Below, piece by piece: positions 23,471-36,000 of a stretch of 64,000 bases of DNA (position 1 is the first letter of the stretch; each line of letters opens with the position of its first letter). The DNA comes from Eonycteris spelaea. Its lineage: Eukaryota > Chordata > Mammalia > Chiroptera > Pteropodidae. The notes below the pieces were generated by a model. It saw nothing but the letters and a program-made list of their open reading frames with translations, was not told the DNA's origin and searched no databases. A program made the translations under genes and the position numbers. The DNA is taken from contig PUFA01000204.1 in assembly GCA_003508835.1 (NCBI GenBank), forward strand, positions 2,418,001 through 2,482,000, written 5' to 3'.

Positions 23471-24247
23471 AGTGTTACCACCTTGAGTTGAAATAATCCT
23501 AGCCAAGAGCAAAGAAACTTGGCGGTTTTCATCAGCAGGCAGAGCCTTTTAAACGGCTTTTTGAAAGCCTGCATATTTTTATGGGGCCACTGATAAATCG
23601 CCATGTCTCCACCCCACACTAATTGAAGAGCTGGCTGCACCCCGAGGTAGGAAGCCGGTGTGCAAAGCCTGCAGCAGACACCAAGCAAGGAGTCCATGTA
23701 GCCAGAGAGAGGCCCAGAGGCACCTGCTCCTAACGTTCCAGTTTGTGGCTCTAGTCCGGGCCCACCTGTGCATCCATCCCCTCTGGGTTCTAGAAAGTGC
23801 CCTGAACAAATTCTTCTTTACTTAAATTAACTGGAATCAAGGCTTTCTGTCTCAGAACAAATGACCTTTGCCAAGATTTTCTGCCTTGTTATAAGGCTTC
23901 TCTTTGCTTTGGCTGTGCGCTCCTTCTCAGGACTGTCACTGGCTTAGGCACTACACATCCCACATTGCTGACACAAGGGCCTGCAGGTCGCCTGACTGAG
24001 AAGTGTATTTTGGCGGTTCTAGGGGTTCTGCCTCCTTGCCTTGTAGGAAACACCCCGCCCTCGGGTGGGGAGCAGAGTTCTACTTTGCAGCCCAACCCAT
24101 GTTGAAGACCTGATTCTTAAAAGTCTAAACATACCCTGTGCCTTGGTTCAAGGTTTCACTTTCCTTGCTCCATTTTGATTTTCACAGGTAATGAGAAAAC
24201 TTCCGGATAGTTAGGTCCCCTTGCTTTTATTCTTCCCTTGGTCTAAT

Positions 24248-24462
24248 TTAGGAGTCAGTAAACCACGGTCTTCCTGAGAAATCCACTCTGCCTGGTTTTT
24301 GTAAATAAAGCTGTATTAGGACACAGCCTGGCTTATACATTTAAGTATTATCTGTGGATGCTTTCGCATTACAACAGCAGAGCTGAGAAGTTGTGACAAA
24401 GATCATATTTTGGCAAGGCCAAAAATATTTACTATTTGGCACTTTACAGAGTTTGCCAACTT
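24248..24462 (+). repeat. hAT-type DNA transposon relic
   Basis: The element has 'GGAGTCAGTAAACCACGGTC' at the left, an internal 'TTGTAAATAAAGCTGTATTA', and 'TTACAGAGTTTGCCAACTTC' at the right, the order of a common mammalian non-autonomous hAT element. Confidence 0.7.
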
Positions 24463-24479
24463 CTTAATTCATTTACCCA

Positions 24480-25090
24480 GCTACTCCCAGAGCAATTTTT
24501 TAAACCTCAGATCCAATCACACCACTGTTCTGCTTTTAAAAAAATGAAAATCCACACTGTAGACAGAAACTCCTTAGTGTGGCTCTATACAACTTGGCTC
24601 ACACTCCCTTCCATCCCTACTTTGCACCCTCCACCTTGGCTCACGCTGTGCCTGATGCCCAGAACACCCACTTTCTCCATTCATCAAACCTCTAAACATT
24701 CTTCAACACCAAATTCAAGTGTCGCCTCCCCTACACACCCTTCCTAGATGCCCAACAGAATTCATTGTTCCCTTTTCTGTGCTCCCATAACTCTTTGGAC
24801 AGACGACCGATGTCGTATTATGATTGCAATGATGTGTTTGTCTTCCCCACTAGACAGTGAGATACTAGAGTTCAGGGACCTTGTCTCATTGCCTTTCTGC
24901 CCCTGCCAAGAATGTAGATGAATCATCTGGGTAATAAGTCAGAAACAGATCTTTATAAAAGTGCCAGGAACCTGACTGTATGCCACCTCTCATGATTGAC
25001 TGTCTGGTTTCTTCTTCTCTCTGTACCTCCTGGTAGTTGAAATATCATAAGTGCTCAGAATATGTCTAATGAGTGAATGTGTAAATGGAT
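24480..25090 (+). repeat. L2 LINE 3' fragment
   Basis: It has the L2 pattern 'TCCAATCACACCACTGTTCT', 'CTTGGCTCACACTCCCTTCC', 'ACAGTGAGATACTAGAGTTC' and a terminal AATGAGTGAATG. Confidence 0.75.
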
Positions 25091-25184
25091 AAAAAAAACA
25101 TTTTTTCTTCTAACATCAAAATGTAATAAGCATATTGTTACATTCATTTATCATTAAGTACATTTAGTACTTTTAAAAGTAATC

Positions 25185-25995
25185 TACCTCCATCTAAAGA
25201 AGATATACATATGATCAATAGGTACATGAAAAGATACTCAACATCATTAGCCATCACTGCAATGCAAATCAAAACCACAATGAGTTGCTACTCCATACCC
25301 ACTAGGATGGCTACAATCAAAAAGACAGATAATGTGTTGATGAGGATGTGGAATAATTGGAACCCTTGTACATTGCTGGTGTGAATGTAACATGGTGTAC
25401 ATGCTATAGAAAAGAGTTTGACTGTCCTATTGACTTACTCTATGACCCAGCAATTCCACTCCTGAGTGTATACCCAGAAATGAAAACGTATGTCCACACA
25501 AAAACATGTACAGCAATATGCATAGCAACATTATTCACAATGGCTAAAAAGTAGAAACAACATAAATGTTCATCACCTGGTAAATGGATAAATAAAATGT
25601 GATATATTTCATACAATGAAATATTATTCAGCCTTAAAAAGGGATAAAATTCTGATTCATTCTACAAGATAAACTTTGAAAACATTAAGGAAGCCAGTCA
25701 CAAAAGGCTGTATCATATTATGATTGTATTTATATGAAATGTCCAGAATAGGCAAATCCATAGAGACAGAAAGTAGATTAGTGTTGGTCTTTTTTTAGGG
25801 AGATGGAGGTGGGAGAAGAGATGAGTAACTGCTGATGGATATGGAGTTTCTTTTGGGGGTGATGAAAATGTTCTGGAATTAGATAGTGGTAATGTTTGTA
25901 CAACTCTGTGAATATACTAAAATCATTGAACTGTATACTTAAATTGGTTAATTTTATGGTATGTGGATTTTAAGTGTGTGTGTGTTTTTTTTAAG
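25185..25995 (+). repeat. L1 3' end, sense
   Basis: Sense L1 sequence: 'TGAAAAGATACTCAACATCA', 'GATGAGGATGTGGAATAATT', 'ATGACCCAGCAATTCCACTC', through 'CATTGAACTGTATACTTAAA'. A 198 bp open frame within (25357-25554) is leftover ORF2. Confidence 0.85.
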
Positions 25996-26182
25996 TATGA
26001 TACATGAAATAAGAGCTAAAATCTGTGAATTCTACTAATTCAATATCCTGGCTGGGAAATTGTACTGTAGTTTTGCAAGATGTTAATTCTGGAGAAACTG
26101 GGTAAAAGGTGCACGGGATCCCTCTCTATTATTTATTACAACTGCATGTGCATCTACAACAATCTAAACATTTTAAGTTTAA

Positions 26183-26233
26183 TTTAAAAGCATACTCTAT
26201 ACTATTTAAATTTAAAAGCATACTCTAGACTAT
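26183..26233. repeat. two-copy tandem repeat, 28 bp period
   Basis: TTTAAAAGCATACTCTATAC at 26183 recurs at 26211 with one base change (TATAC/TAGAC). Confidence 0.8.
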
Positions 26234-26559
26234 TCCCTGTCCCCCAAAATAGACATTTTTCAGAGCAGCTTGTCCATGTTCTTTAAATGCTATTGTTATT
26301 TGATGGCATCTTTCACTTGTTAGAAACCAGAGACCTAGCTTGTAGACCCTACAAATGTTTCAAGCGCTGACAAGTGTTGGATGCATCAAAAATATTTATT
26401 GACCACAAAAGGTAAAAAATAAAAATTAAAAAACTCCATAAAATCATTAACAAATGTTTAAATAAATCTACAAAATATGATCTTATATCAAATAGTCATC
26501 TGCAACTCAACTCCTATATTCCTCTGTGTGTGTATTATATATATTTAATGGTGGATTAT

Positions 26560-26800
26560 CAGGAGCATTTGAAACTAGAGGTGACCTGGTTTTGAATCCT
26601 GTCTTTGTAGCCCTGTGATATTGGATAAGTTTTTTAGCTTCTTTGAGTCTCAATTTCACTATCTGTAAAAAAAAAAAAATTGTAGAATCTACTCCGTAGA
26701 GTTGTCGTGAAGGTTAAAATTACATGAATAGCTGATTCATGTAAAAGGCTCAGTAGAGTACCTACCATAGTAATGACTCAGTGAGTGGTAGTTAGTATGA
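26560..26800 (+). repeat. MIR SINE
   Basis: 'TGACCTGGTTTTGAATCCTG', 'TTTCACTATCTGTAAAAAAA' and 'GAGTTGTCGTGAAGG' follow the MIR order. Confidence 0.75.
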
Positions 26801-28380
26801 TGATGACAGTAATACCAAGGATGGTGATTTATACACTATTGTCCCTGAGCTATATTTGTAGGTGACTGGTGATGGTGCTAAAAACCTTGAGCCCAGTAGG
26901 TCCTTGGGTCTACTTGATAATGGATTTGTTCTGAACCAGAGCCAGAGAAAGGCTTCTCTTCTGTTCTGCTAGAGGAACAGTTGGAGGAGAACAAAGGCCT
27001 GGTTACATTGGAGGCTCAAGCTAATATTATGATAAATGAAAGCTACAAAGGCAGTGTGGAAAAACCACAGGAGGGGTGAGGCCAGTTAAGGTTTTCATCC
27101 TGAGGTCAGCTAGTGGTTGGCTGAGTCACAAAGCATTTCAGACAATCTTTATCCCACACTGATTGTATTTTCCTTGTTGAAACTCAACGTACCTGTTCTA
27201 AAAAGGCTATTTTTAAAAATGGGTGTGATCTGTGGTGTCTTAAATATGAAGAGTTTTTATGTAAAACCTAAATCAAATTTGGTTATGCATTTACTCAGTC
27301 GTCATTATTTAAAAAGAATAAGATTATGTGACTTTGGAAACTCATCACAAACCTGAGCTTGGGAATAACTGTTTGGAACAGCTCTGCAAACATGTATCAA
27401 GGCCTGGCACCTCACTGAGCATGGAGCACACAAAACAGTCCCTATCCTTAGGCATGCTCAGTACTGTACCTATAAAATGTAAAAAATAATAAGACAACAA
27501 CAAAAAAACCCAGAGATCTGTAATAAGTAAAAATTAGTGATTCTGCTAATGTTTTATCATGTTAGTCAAAGACAATAACAAAACAAAAATAATTATGAAG
27601 GTCATCCTCGTGTTCCTGGCACTCAAAAAGTATTGTTTTAGAAAAACAGTAGAATAGAAATAGTGCTGATAAACTAAGCCATACAAAGATTAGAAATGAA
27701 AAGATCTGACTTTTGGTACAGGTTCTTCCACTTACCTATTGTGTGCTGTTAGCCAAGTCACTTAACCTATCTGTGCTTCAGTTTTCTCATCTGTAAGAAA
27801 TAAATAATAAGACCCACCTCATTGGTTTGGAGTGAAATTAAGTAAGAGAAAGTGAATTTTATTCAACTAGAAGGTGATATTATAGGAAATCGTAAGTAAT
27901 GTTCTCGGTGTGGCTATTTACAGATAACTTAGAGTCGTAGAATTGTAATATATCTAGATATGTTTGTTTTTCGCATTTTAAGCCATAATTAGAGTGGGAA
28001 GTAAAAAATTCTAGAAGAACAGAAGAGGACCACTAATTGATCAGTGCTTTTGTGCTTTGTCTTTTGAGAGCTTTAATGCCTTCAACCGGTAAAAGAAATT
28101 TGTTTCTATAGTAGGAAGGCAAATGCTCATCAATTAATAGTGAGTGCTTGAAGTACTAGGTAAGGAGAGTCATGCAGCAAGTTCCAAGCAATAAGAGAGA
28201 GTTCTCCGACTGATTGTAATGTTTGCCATGGGCACAGGAAACGCAGACTAGGTAAGAATTAGGTGTTCATTGACCTTGCATTTCTAAAGAAAGGAATACT
28301 ATGTTAGCTTAGGAGGTGAAAAAGGAGGATTATGATAAATCTAGAAGACAGGAATGGGAGTCTAAGGTTAAGTCACTCAA
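26801..28380. other. intergenic with a MIR at about 27690-27850
   Basis: A MIR in plus orientation is clear at about 27690-27850 ('AGCCAAGTCACTTAACCTAT', 'TTTTCTCATCTGTAAG'). Nothing else is recognised; open frames here are short. Confidence 0.5.
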
Positions 28381-28401
28381 AAAATATTAACTGAGGACCT
28401 A

Positions 28402-28402
<1 letters not shown>

Positions 28403-28439
<37 letters not shown>

Positions 28440-28448
28440 CGCGCGCGC
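28403..28448. repeat. compound (GT)n(GC)n microsatellite
   Basis: About 28 bases of alternating TG run without interruption into about 18 bases of alternating GC, giving some 46 bases of pure purine-pyrimidine alternation. Confidence 0.95.
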
Positions 28449-28750
28449 CAGACCTTGTGCAAGGCACTGGTGATGGAACAATGAATGAACTGTATTCCTC
28501 AGTGTTCTAGATAAGAGTCAGTAGACCAAGGTTCAAATCCTGGCTCTTTGACTTGACCTATGACTTTGGGCAAGCAGTGGAGTCAGCGGTGTAAATACTT
28601 ATAATACCATGTGACAAGTGGGCTAACAAAGGTATGTGCAAAGGATGTGGGAGGCTTCTGGTCATAAGGTCATGCTTTGAGGCTTTCCCCTGCTTCAAAT
28701 ACATAAAATGCTAGATAAAGTATTAAAAATAAAAATATGACCCCAGTAAA

Positions 28751-28824
28751 AAATATATATGTGTATGTATATATATATATGTTTGTATGTATGTATATAT
28801 GTATGTATGTATATATATATATTC
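28751..28824. repeat. (TA)n/(TATG)n low-complexity repeat
   Basis: TATATATGTGTATGTATATA-like sequence continues through several TATG units to 28824. The adjoining 28825-28940 is A-rich. Confidence 0.9.
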
Positions 28825-29389
28825 CAGTTTTCTCAATAAAACTGGAAAAATAAAATAAAAAATGAGAAGAAAGAAAAAATGAATGTGAAAAAGAAGCAAA
28901 TGCTGCAAATGGAAAAATAAAATTATTGACAACAAAGTGTTAAGGAAGGAAAGAAAAGAAAGCTCCGAACTCAGTGGATGGTTGGACTCAGGAGGAAATG
29001 TTGCTTTACTTTTAGGAGTGCCACCAGGAACTCTTTAGCATGTCTTGGAATGTCATACTCACTAGCTGTTGGGTTAATTTCATAAATGCCCGTAGGCTGG
29101 CATCCTCGCTTTGGGGAGAACGGTAGGCAATTGCTTGCATTACAGAGAAGAAAACAAGCTTTGTTTGGCAATGAAGATAGTTCCTTAAATTGAAAAGCTT
29201 CCAAAGAGGGTAACGACTTGCCCATTCAGAATGACTACAATTGTGTATTCTGAAAATATTATTATTAGGTCACTTATCTCTGTGTGGGTTTTCTACTGAG
29301 GAATGTTTTCTCAAATCTGATTTATAGAATTTGGTTTTTGTCTAGATGCTTAAACCTAGGAGGTGGAAGAGCTGGTCTGGGGTGGGAGG

Positions 29390-29680
29390 AATGAATATTT
29401 ATTGAGCCACACACTGCACTGATTTTCCATTTATTTTCTTAGTAATCCACTTACCAACTCTGGAATTCAGATATTTTTATTTTTATGCTACAGTGAGGAA
29501 ACTGAGGCTCCAAAAATTTAAAGTAGTTTAATCAAATTTTCCCAGGAGATAGTGATACAGGAATTTGAACCCATGTCTCCCTGTTCCAATGCTCTTTCCA
29601 CTCTACCACTTTAAAATAGAGACTGGGTCACTTTTAGGTTTGTATTCCCCGTGCCTAGTACAGTGTTTGGAACATGAAAG
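29390..29680. repeat. MIR/L2 fragments
   Basis: The antisense MIR-like 'AGTGAGGAAACTGAGGCTCC' with 'GAATTTGAACCCATGTCTCC' lies at about 29490-29600. An L2-like 'CCGTGCCTAGTACAGTGTTT' follows at about 29640-29700. Confidence 0.65.
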
Positions 29681-29879
29681 ATAAGTGTTGGCCAAAAGAA
29701 TGGAAGCACCATTAAGCAACCTGTAAAATTCTCTAAACAGGCAACCACTTCTCCCACTTAACTATTATAGAAGGAAGCTGAGTAAAACTGAGCATATGCA
29801 GGTGAATCCCTAATGCATAATTTTTATGAGAAAGATGGAAAATAATTGCTTTTCCATCATTGTACTTTTTAATCTCACC

Positions 29880-30600
29880 AAATCCTAGTTCTCAATCTTA
29901 AATCTTTCTCAAACCTATTTCCTTCTCTTCATCCTCACCACCTCAATCCTAGCCCAAGACACCTTTACTTCTCACCTTCTTGGCTGCAGTAGCCTCTCAT
30001 CTGGTCTGCCCCATCTCTCCTTTTGCCTCTCCATCTGTTCCCCACAGATATGATTATGTCCCTCCCTACGTAAAATCTTTTAATGTTTCCCTCCCTATGT
30101 AAAATCCTTTAATGTTTCCATTGCCCTTAAAAAATGAAAAGCCCAGAAACCTTTAACACCCTAACCTGTGTGATCTGCCCAACTAAGCTGTTCTGCCTCT
30201 CCTTGTGGTGTTGTCTCTTGCTCTCTATTTTTTTAAGCAGCTGAAATTGTCACCTTTCCTCGGACTTTGCTATCTCTTGCCTTTATAATGCTATTCTTTC
30301 CTTCTTTTACCTGCCTCACTCCTACTCAATATCTAGGCCTCAGGTAGGCATCAACTCTGCAGGGAAGCATCGTCTGCCCTCCTGAGACTGACCTGGGGCC
30401 CCTGTTGTATGCTCCCATGGCTCTCTGAACATCTCCTTTAAAAACTGCTAATAGAACTCTAATTGTTTCTTAAACATCCCCCTCCCCAAAAGACTCAGTT
30501 CCTAACCCACTGGGACCATATCCTTCTTATTCATCAACATATACTGAGCACCCACTCAGTGAACAGACGTATAAGGGACTCTTACTGAATACATGTTGTC
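29880..30600 (+). repeat. L2 LINE 3' fragment
   Basis: L2 phrases run from 'TTGGCTGCAGTAGCCTCTCA' and 'AACCTGTGTGATCTGCCCAA' to 'ATACTGAGCACCCACTCAGT'. It contains the 29 bp tandem duplication at 30061. Confidence 0.65.
30061..30118. repeat. two-copy tandem duplication, 29 bp unit
   Basis: 30061-30089 and 30090-30118 differ at two positions. The shared core is 'TAAAATC' plus 'TTTAATGTTTC'. Confidence 0.85.
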
Positions 30601-30759
30601 TACATGAGTGACTTTTACACTGCACTGAAGTGGTGACATGCCCAGTGATTGAAGGGAAGTGACACAGAATTGCTTCTAAATCGCAGAATCAGAGCAAAGA
30701 TTAAACAACCCTATGATTTACTTGGGAATGACTTTTAGATGGGAGCTCCTGATGGTCTG

Positions 30760-30930
30760 AAGAATAAGTTAAAAAGCATTGTCATTTTGCTGTCTGTGGC
30801 TGGCGGTTAATCAAGCCCCAGTGGGGCCCGATTCCCATGTGGGGAATAAACAAGGTGACATCATGGTGACACACTCTCGAGGGATTGTGCGAGTTATCAG
30901 CTCTGTTTGCTGGTTGGAAGAGTATGTCCT
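30760..30930. other. non-repeat segment, possible conserved element
   Basis: The sequence lacks a recognisable repeat and carries CCCCAGTGGGG and TCCCATGTGGGGA palindromes, a TGACATCA CRE-like site and a GTTATCAG GATA-like site within 130 bp. A regulatory role is speculative. Confidence 0.25.
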
Positions 30931-31299
30931 TGCTCTCTTGGGCTACTAATCATTTTTGTAAGGCTTATGATTCTGTAGGTCTCCAGGGATAGGTGACAAA
31001 CCTCAGACTCCCGGTTCTTTTGCGCTCTATGTGACCCTCAGGACCTAGCCTGCTCTTCTGGGTTGATGGACGGCCTCCACTGCACAGAGTTCCAGGAAAA
31101 CAGTGCCTTTGCTCACTGGTTTTCAAATTCTGAGTACACCCAGAATCTTCCCTTACTTCAGTCTCAAGGTAACAACCAATATCCTTCTAACACTTCAAGG
31201 TTTGTAAAACTTTCCCACTTTTTCTCTTTTGATCATGGATCGTATAAGCTCACTGAAGAAAGAAAATAGATCGAAGACTGCAGTGTTTCACAATATTAT

Positions 31300-32175
31300 A
31301 TTACAAACAGATTCTGCTTAATGATCTGGGTGTTATTTAACTTCTTTATGCTTCAGTTCTTCTCTGTAAAATGGAATAACAGTAATGGTAACTGCTTTCA
31401 TAGGATATTTGTAGAGTTTAATTAAATTAATACATGTACAGAATTATAACGGTTCCCAGGAAATAGGTAATCACTAAGTGTTAACTATTTCTATTACTAT
31501 TATTATATTTTTCATGAGCAGATGTGTGATCTATTTGAAAAGACATGGGCTTTGGAATCTTAAAGACTGGATATCTATCTTGATTCTATCAATTACTGGC
31601 TATGTGACCTCAGGAACCTTGGAACCTTGGAACTTCTTGGAACCTTGATTTGGACATATATAGGATAGTGATTAATACTACTGACCCCCAAGAATCATTG
31701 TGAATATTAGCTGAGAGACTCTTTGGGAAGCTCCTAGTGAAGGCAAGGCACAGAGTTGACATACCCAGTAAATGATAGCTCCTGCCTATTACTCTGCATG
31801 GAAAATGCATCAATTTAAATACATAATAAATGAGAATTGCACTCAAGTTAACCACTAAAGAGAGGTCAAGAAAGAAGGCAAAAGCAGTGTTAGCAGATAC
31901 TATTGGTAGCATCCCAACAGTAGCTGTTAATGATTCTAAAATTAGAACAACACTTTTTGAGTATCTCAACAACAAAAGTGATAACATTTATTGAGTACCT
32001 ACTATGTGCCAGGTACTTTAAATAAGCCCATTTGAGCCTCAGAAAGTCCCCACAAGGAAGTGATCATCTCTCTATTTTACTAATGAGACAGATAAAATGG
32101 TTGCTAAGGCCTCACAGTGAGTAAACAGTAAAGCTGGAGCTTTGATCCAGGACTGTGTGATGCCCAAACATGGCT
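31300..32175. repeat. cluster of MIR/L2 fragments
   Basis: Several old SINE pieces follow one another: MIR in plus orientation at about 31320-31490, another at about 31530-31780, and an L2/MIR unit with 'TTATTGAGTACCTACTATGT' at about 31985-32170. Confidence 0.65.
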
Positions 32176-33125
32176 TTTCTCCCTGTTATGTAATACCCAA
32201 ACATCTAATGTCTGTTTTGAGGATAAATAGTCAGTAGCCAGGAGATGGCCAGGGGAGCATTTTATGGGATGAAAGCATCGAAAATAGTGAGAACAGCACA
32301 GCAAGCATATTGGAGAAACATGAGCAAGATGTTTATAGGAGTCCGTTTTGAGGAAGGTGAGTGATGATGCAGAAGAGGGGTCTTTTGCAGCAGGTGAGGG
32401 GTACATGCATCATCAAGCAGCCCTAATGTTGGCCATCAAGTACAAATAGGTCACAAGTGAAATGATCCTCCTATTCAAGTAAGAGGTGAACATTCCTACC
32501 TGACAGTATCTAGAGTTCTCAGAGGCGGTTCCTCTTCTGAATGCCTCCCCCACACTCCCTGCTCCGGAAAGGTGAGAATGTGTCCTCTGCCCACTGCACA
32601 ATCCTCTCACAGCCCCTGGAACACAAAACCTCTCACCTTCACTTTCTCTCCCCAGCCCTCCCCTCCTTTCCTCTCCCTTCTTGTCTCTCATCCCATGGCC
32701 TCTCAGTCCCCTTAATCCTTTTGCATTCCCTCCCCGAGAGCCCAATCATCTTAGTTTCTGCCTGCATTCATTGGAAGGGAGAAATGAGGTGGAGCTCTAA
32801 GTGTGGAGGAGCCATCTACAAGTTCCAGACTCCACAAAAAGGAAATAATTACCCTCTTCGCATATCTCTTGTATTGTTATGCTGAGTTTCATCTCTTTCT
32901 CTCTCTTGAATCCCATTCCCAAGGTTTTCTTTTGCTATCCTAGTTTAGGTATGTGCCAAGGCCAGGAGAGGGGGTGGGAGGAAAGGAGAAAAGTGGATCC
33001 TGCCATCTCAGGAGCATGAGTTCAGACTTTCCCAGGCTCATCCTGAGCAGACTTACACTGGTGGTCAGTGAGAACAGTGTATTTGAGGGGAACAGGTCTG
33101 GGGTAGGGAATTGATTAGGGGCTAT
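32176..33125. other. intergenic, no gene seen
   Basis: Short open frames lie on both strands with a GC-moderate, pyrimidine-rich segment at 32590-32740. No gene or named repeat is supported. Confidence 0.4.
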
Positions 33126-33129
33126 TGCA

Positions 33130-33530
33130 GCTACCTAGGGAGGAGCTATGGTTATTTGATTTAAGACTGCCATCTGGATTAGACAGGATAGTGAGGGAAA
33201 GAGAGATCTGAGGAATATTTAGGAGGTTTAAAAATATTGGTCACCGATCGGCTTTAGAGGTGAGAGAGAGGGAGGAACTCACAATGACACTCAGGTTTTT
33301 CGGATGGACGTCTGGGTGGCAGGTAGAATTATTAACTAGGCTGGAGAGACAGGGCATGGAGGGCTTCGCCCAAGTTTAAGGAGCCTTTGGGGTGGGCAGG
33401 TGGAGGGTGCAGTCTGTATTTGATACATGAGTTGAGATCCAGGAGAGAGGTCTTGATTGCTGACTGAGAACAGTCAAGATTCCCCTGGTAGAATGAGAGC
33501 AAGAGGCCAGGGAGAGAGGCTAGGAGAACA
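33130..33530. repeat. L2 LINE fragment
   Basis: GA-rich L2-type sequence including 'GAGGAACTCACAATGACACT' and a following 'CAGGTTTTTCGGATGG' region. Confidence 0.5.
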
Positions 33531-33564
33531 GCAACACTTAAAAGGCAGGTAGAGACAAAGCAGC

Positions 33565-33571
33565 TCACACA

Positions 33572-33618
<47 letters not shown>
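33565..33618. repeat. (CA)n microsatellite
   Basis: About 54 bases of CA repeat with a single CGCG interruption near its start. Confidence 0.95.
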
Positions 33619-33621
<3 letters not shown>

Positions 33622-33859
33622 GTAGAGACAAACAAGACTACGAGGAGAATGTGAGGCTTCCTGCTGCACTGAGAAAAAATCTGAACTCCCTACGGCTGCC
33701 CACAGGGCCCAGAATGACCTGGCTTTGCCTACTTTACCTCCTCACCTCTTGAGCTTCCTTACTCAGGCCAGTTGCATCATCTTCCCCTCTCCTCAGGTGC
33801 ACCAAGTACATTCCTATTTTAGGTCTGCTTCTTCTGACATTCACCACCTTTCAGGGCAG

Positions 33860-34500
33860 CCATTTTTTTAAACCACTTTGTTGACGTATGATGGACATGT
33901 AAAAAACTGTATGGATGTAATAGATACAACTCAATGAGTTTAGGGGTACGTGTATACTTGTGGAACCATCACCAACATCAAGGCCATAAATGTATCCATC
34001 TCCTCCCAAAGCTTCCTCTGCCCACTTTGTTGTTATTATTTTTTACACATGTGGTAAGAACATTTAAAATCTACCCTCAGCATATTTTAAATAAACAGTA
34101 CAATATTGTTAACTGTAGGCACTACGCTATATAGACCTCCAGAAATTATTTATCTTGTACAATTGAAACTTTGGACCCCTTGACAATCACCCACCCAATA
34201 CCTCGTCCCCACACCCCCTGGCAACCACCATTCTACATTCTTATAAGGGCTTGACTATTTTGGAGTCCACATATAAGTGGAATCACACATTACTTGTCTT
34301 TGGTATTTGGCTTATTTCATTGAGCATAATCTCCAGGTTCATCCACATGGTTGAAAATGGCAGGATTTCCTTATTTTTAAAGGCTGAATAATATTCCATT
34401 GTGTCCATATTCTACATCTTCTTTATCCATTCATCCATCAATGGACATTTAGGTTGTTTTCATATCTTGGCTACTGTGAATAATGCAGGGTGGTTATTTT
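33860..34500 (-). repeat. L1 3' end, antisense
   Basis: Antisense L1 3' UTR: 'AACCACTTTGTTGACGTATG', 'GGCAACCACCATTCTACATT', 'CTGAATAATATTCCATTGTG', 'TTGGCTACTGTGAATAATGC'. It is diverged. Confidence 0.85.
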
Positions 34501-34589
34501 TGACCATTATCTTTAAGGTAGCTCTCTATTCTTCTTATCACTTTATCCCATTATTTTTTATATCCTTTATAGCTTGTAGCACTATCTAA

Positions 34590-34755
34590 AATCTTTGGAT
34601 GATTTTCTTGATTATCTGCCTCTGTCCACACCCCCCACTAAAATATAAGCTCCATAAGGACAATGAGCTCATCTGCCTTGTTCATCTCTGTATGCTCATC
34701 ACCTATCTACCTGAGTGTCAGGCACATAGTCCACATTCAGTAAATACCTGGAGAA
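34590..34755 (+). repeat. L2 LINE 3' end
   Basis: 'AAATATAAGCTCCATAAGGA' and a terminal 'CAGGCACATAGTCCACATTC' followed by AGTAAATA are the standard L2 3' end. Confidence 0.75.
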
Positions 34756-35746
34756 GACCAGGATGGGGTGATGTCACAGCAGCCAAGGGAAGCAGTTCTC
34801 AATCAAGGCCTGTTTGCATCAAAGTCAATTCAGAGAGCTTTATGTTAAAATGTGCAGCTGAAACATTGAATTTCATTAACCAATGTCACCATAAAATTTA
34901 ATTAATTAATTAAAAAAAAATCCGAATCCTCAGGGTAAGTGTTGAAATTCTCCACTTTGATATATTCAGATGACAGCCAGGGTCGAGAACCTTTAGAACA
35001 GGGAATTTCAAGAAGGATCAACAGTGGCAAATGCAGAAGGCAGTTGCAGCAATCTAAGGACTCAACAACATCCAGATTGGACACTCTGGGGCTGAGCTGG
35101 TTAGTTCAAAGTATGGAGGGAGCTGCTCAAAAGGACATGTGCTGGTTGCCTTCCAGGGTCTACCCCCATCTTCTACCAACACTTCCCTGATTGTCCTGTG
35201 GGGAATTCATTCTCCCCCATTCTCAACAATGTGGTTCGAGGGGACCAAACCCACCAGAGCAGGTGGTTACTGGTCATGATTACGTAATTGCTTCCCACAG
35301 CATTTGACTCAGGGCTGGACACAGCCAAGAGCATCCAAGAAGATGCTTGCTCGGGCATCTGAGACAAGTCTCTTCTGGAAACTCATAGAAAAGACCATAT
35401 CTCTCCTTCGGTGACTGGGGCCTCGGTGACAGGTGGAGCTTTGAGAGCAAGCCCTATCTGAGCCAGTTCCCTCTGGACGCTTCGGTTCCACAAGTAAATC
35501 AGTTCTTATGGATGATAAAGAGTCCTGACCTACACAACTAGTATGTCAACCTGTACATCTGGTGAGCTGAGAGTGAACTGGGCTTTAGTTTGTTTACACC
35601 CAGACTTTTCAACAGGTTTTGTTGAATTAGAATATGAATCTAAACCACAATCAGAATGTCTGTCACAATCAGTCAATATTTTCAGAGGGTTAGAACACTG
35701 GCCTAAAAGGTTCTGAAGCCTAAAGTGGGTTTGATTCTGGAAAGTA

Positions 35747-36000
35747 CAGTTGATGGTTAAACAACGTGGGGGTTATGGGTGCTGACTTTCCCCATTTTAA
35801 AATCCATGTATAACTTTTGACTTCCCTAAAATTTAGCTACAGCAGTTGACCCTCTGTATCTGCAGGGGATTAGTTTTAGGACCATTGGCAGATACCAAAA
35901 TCCACAGATGCTCAAGTCCCTTATATAAAATGGGGTAGGTCAATGAAAACAATTGGCCCTTACATTTGCAGACTCCCAATTGTGGATCAAAAACAGTACA
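35747..36000 (+). repeat. Tigger/MER2-type DNA transposon relics
   Basis: It starts TA|CAGTTGATGGTTAAACAA, followed by 'TGTATAACTTTTGACTTCCC', then a second piece 'CAGTTGACCCTCTGTATCTG' with 'CAGATACCAAAATCCACAGA'. The pieces look like a Tigger end followed by a MER2-like element, possibly one inserted beside the other. Confidence 0.65.

Noticed and set aside
25357..25554. 65-codon frame as a small protein
   Set aside because: It lies inside sense L1 ORF2/3' sequence and is a transposon remnant.
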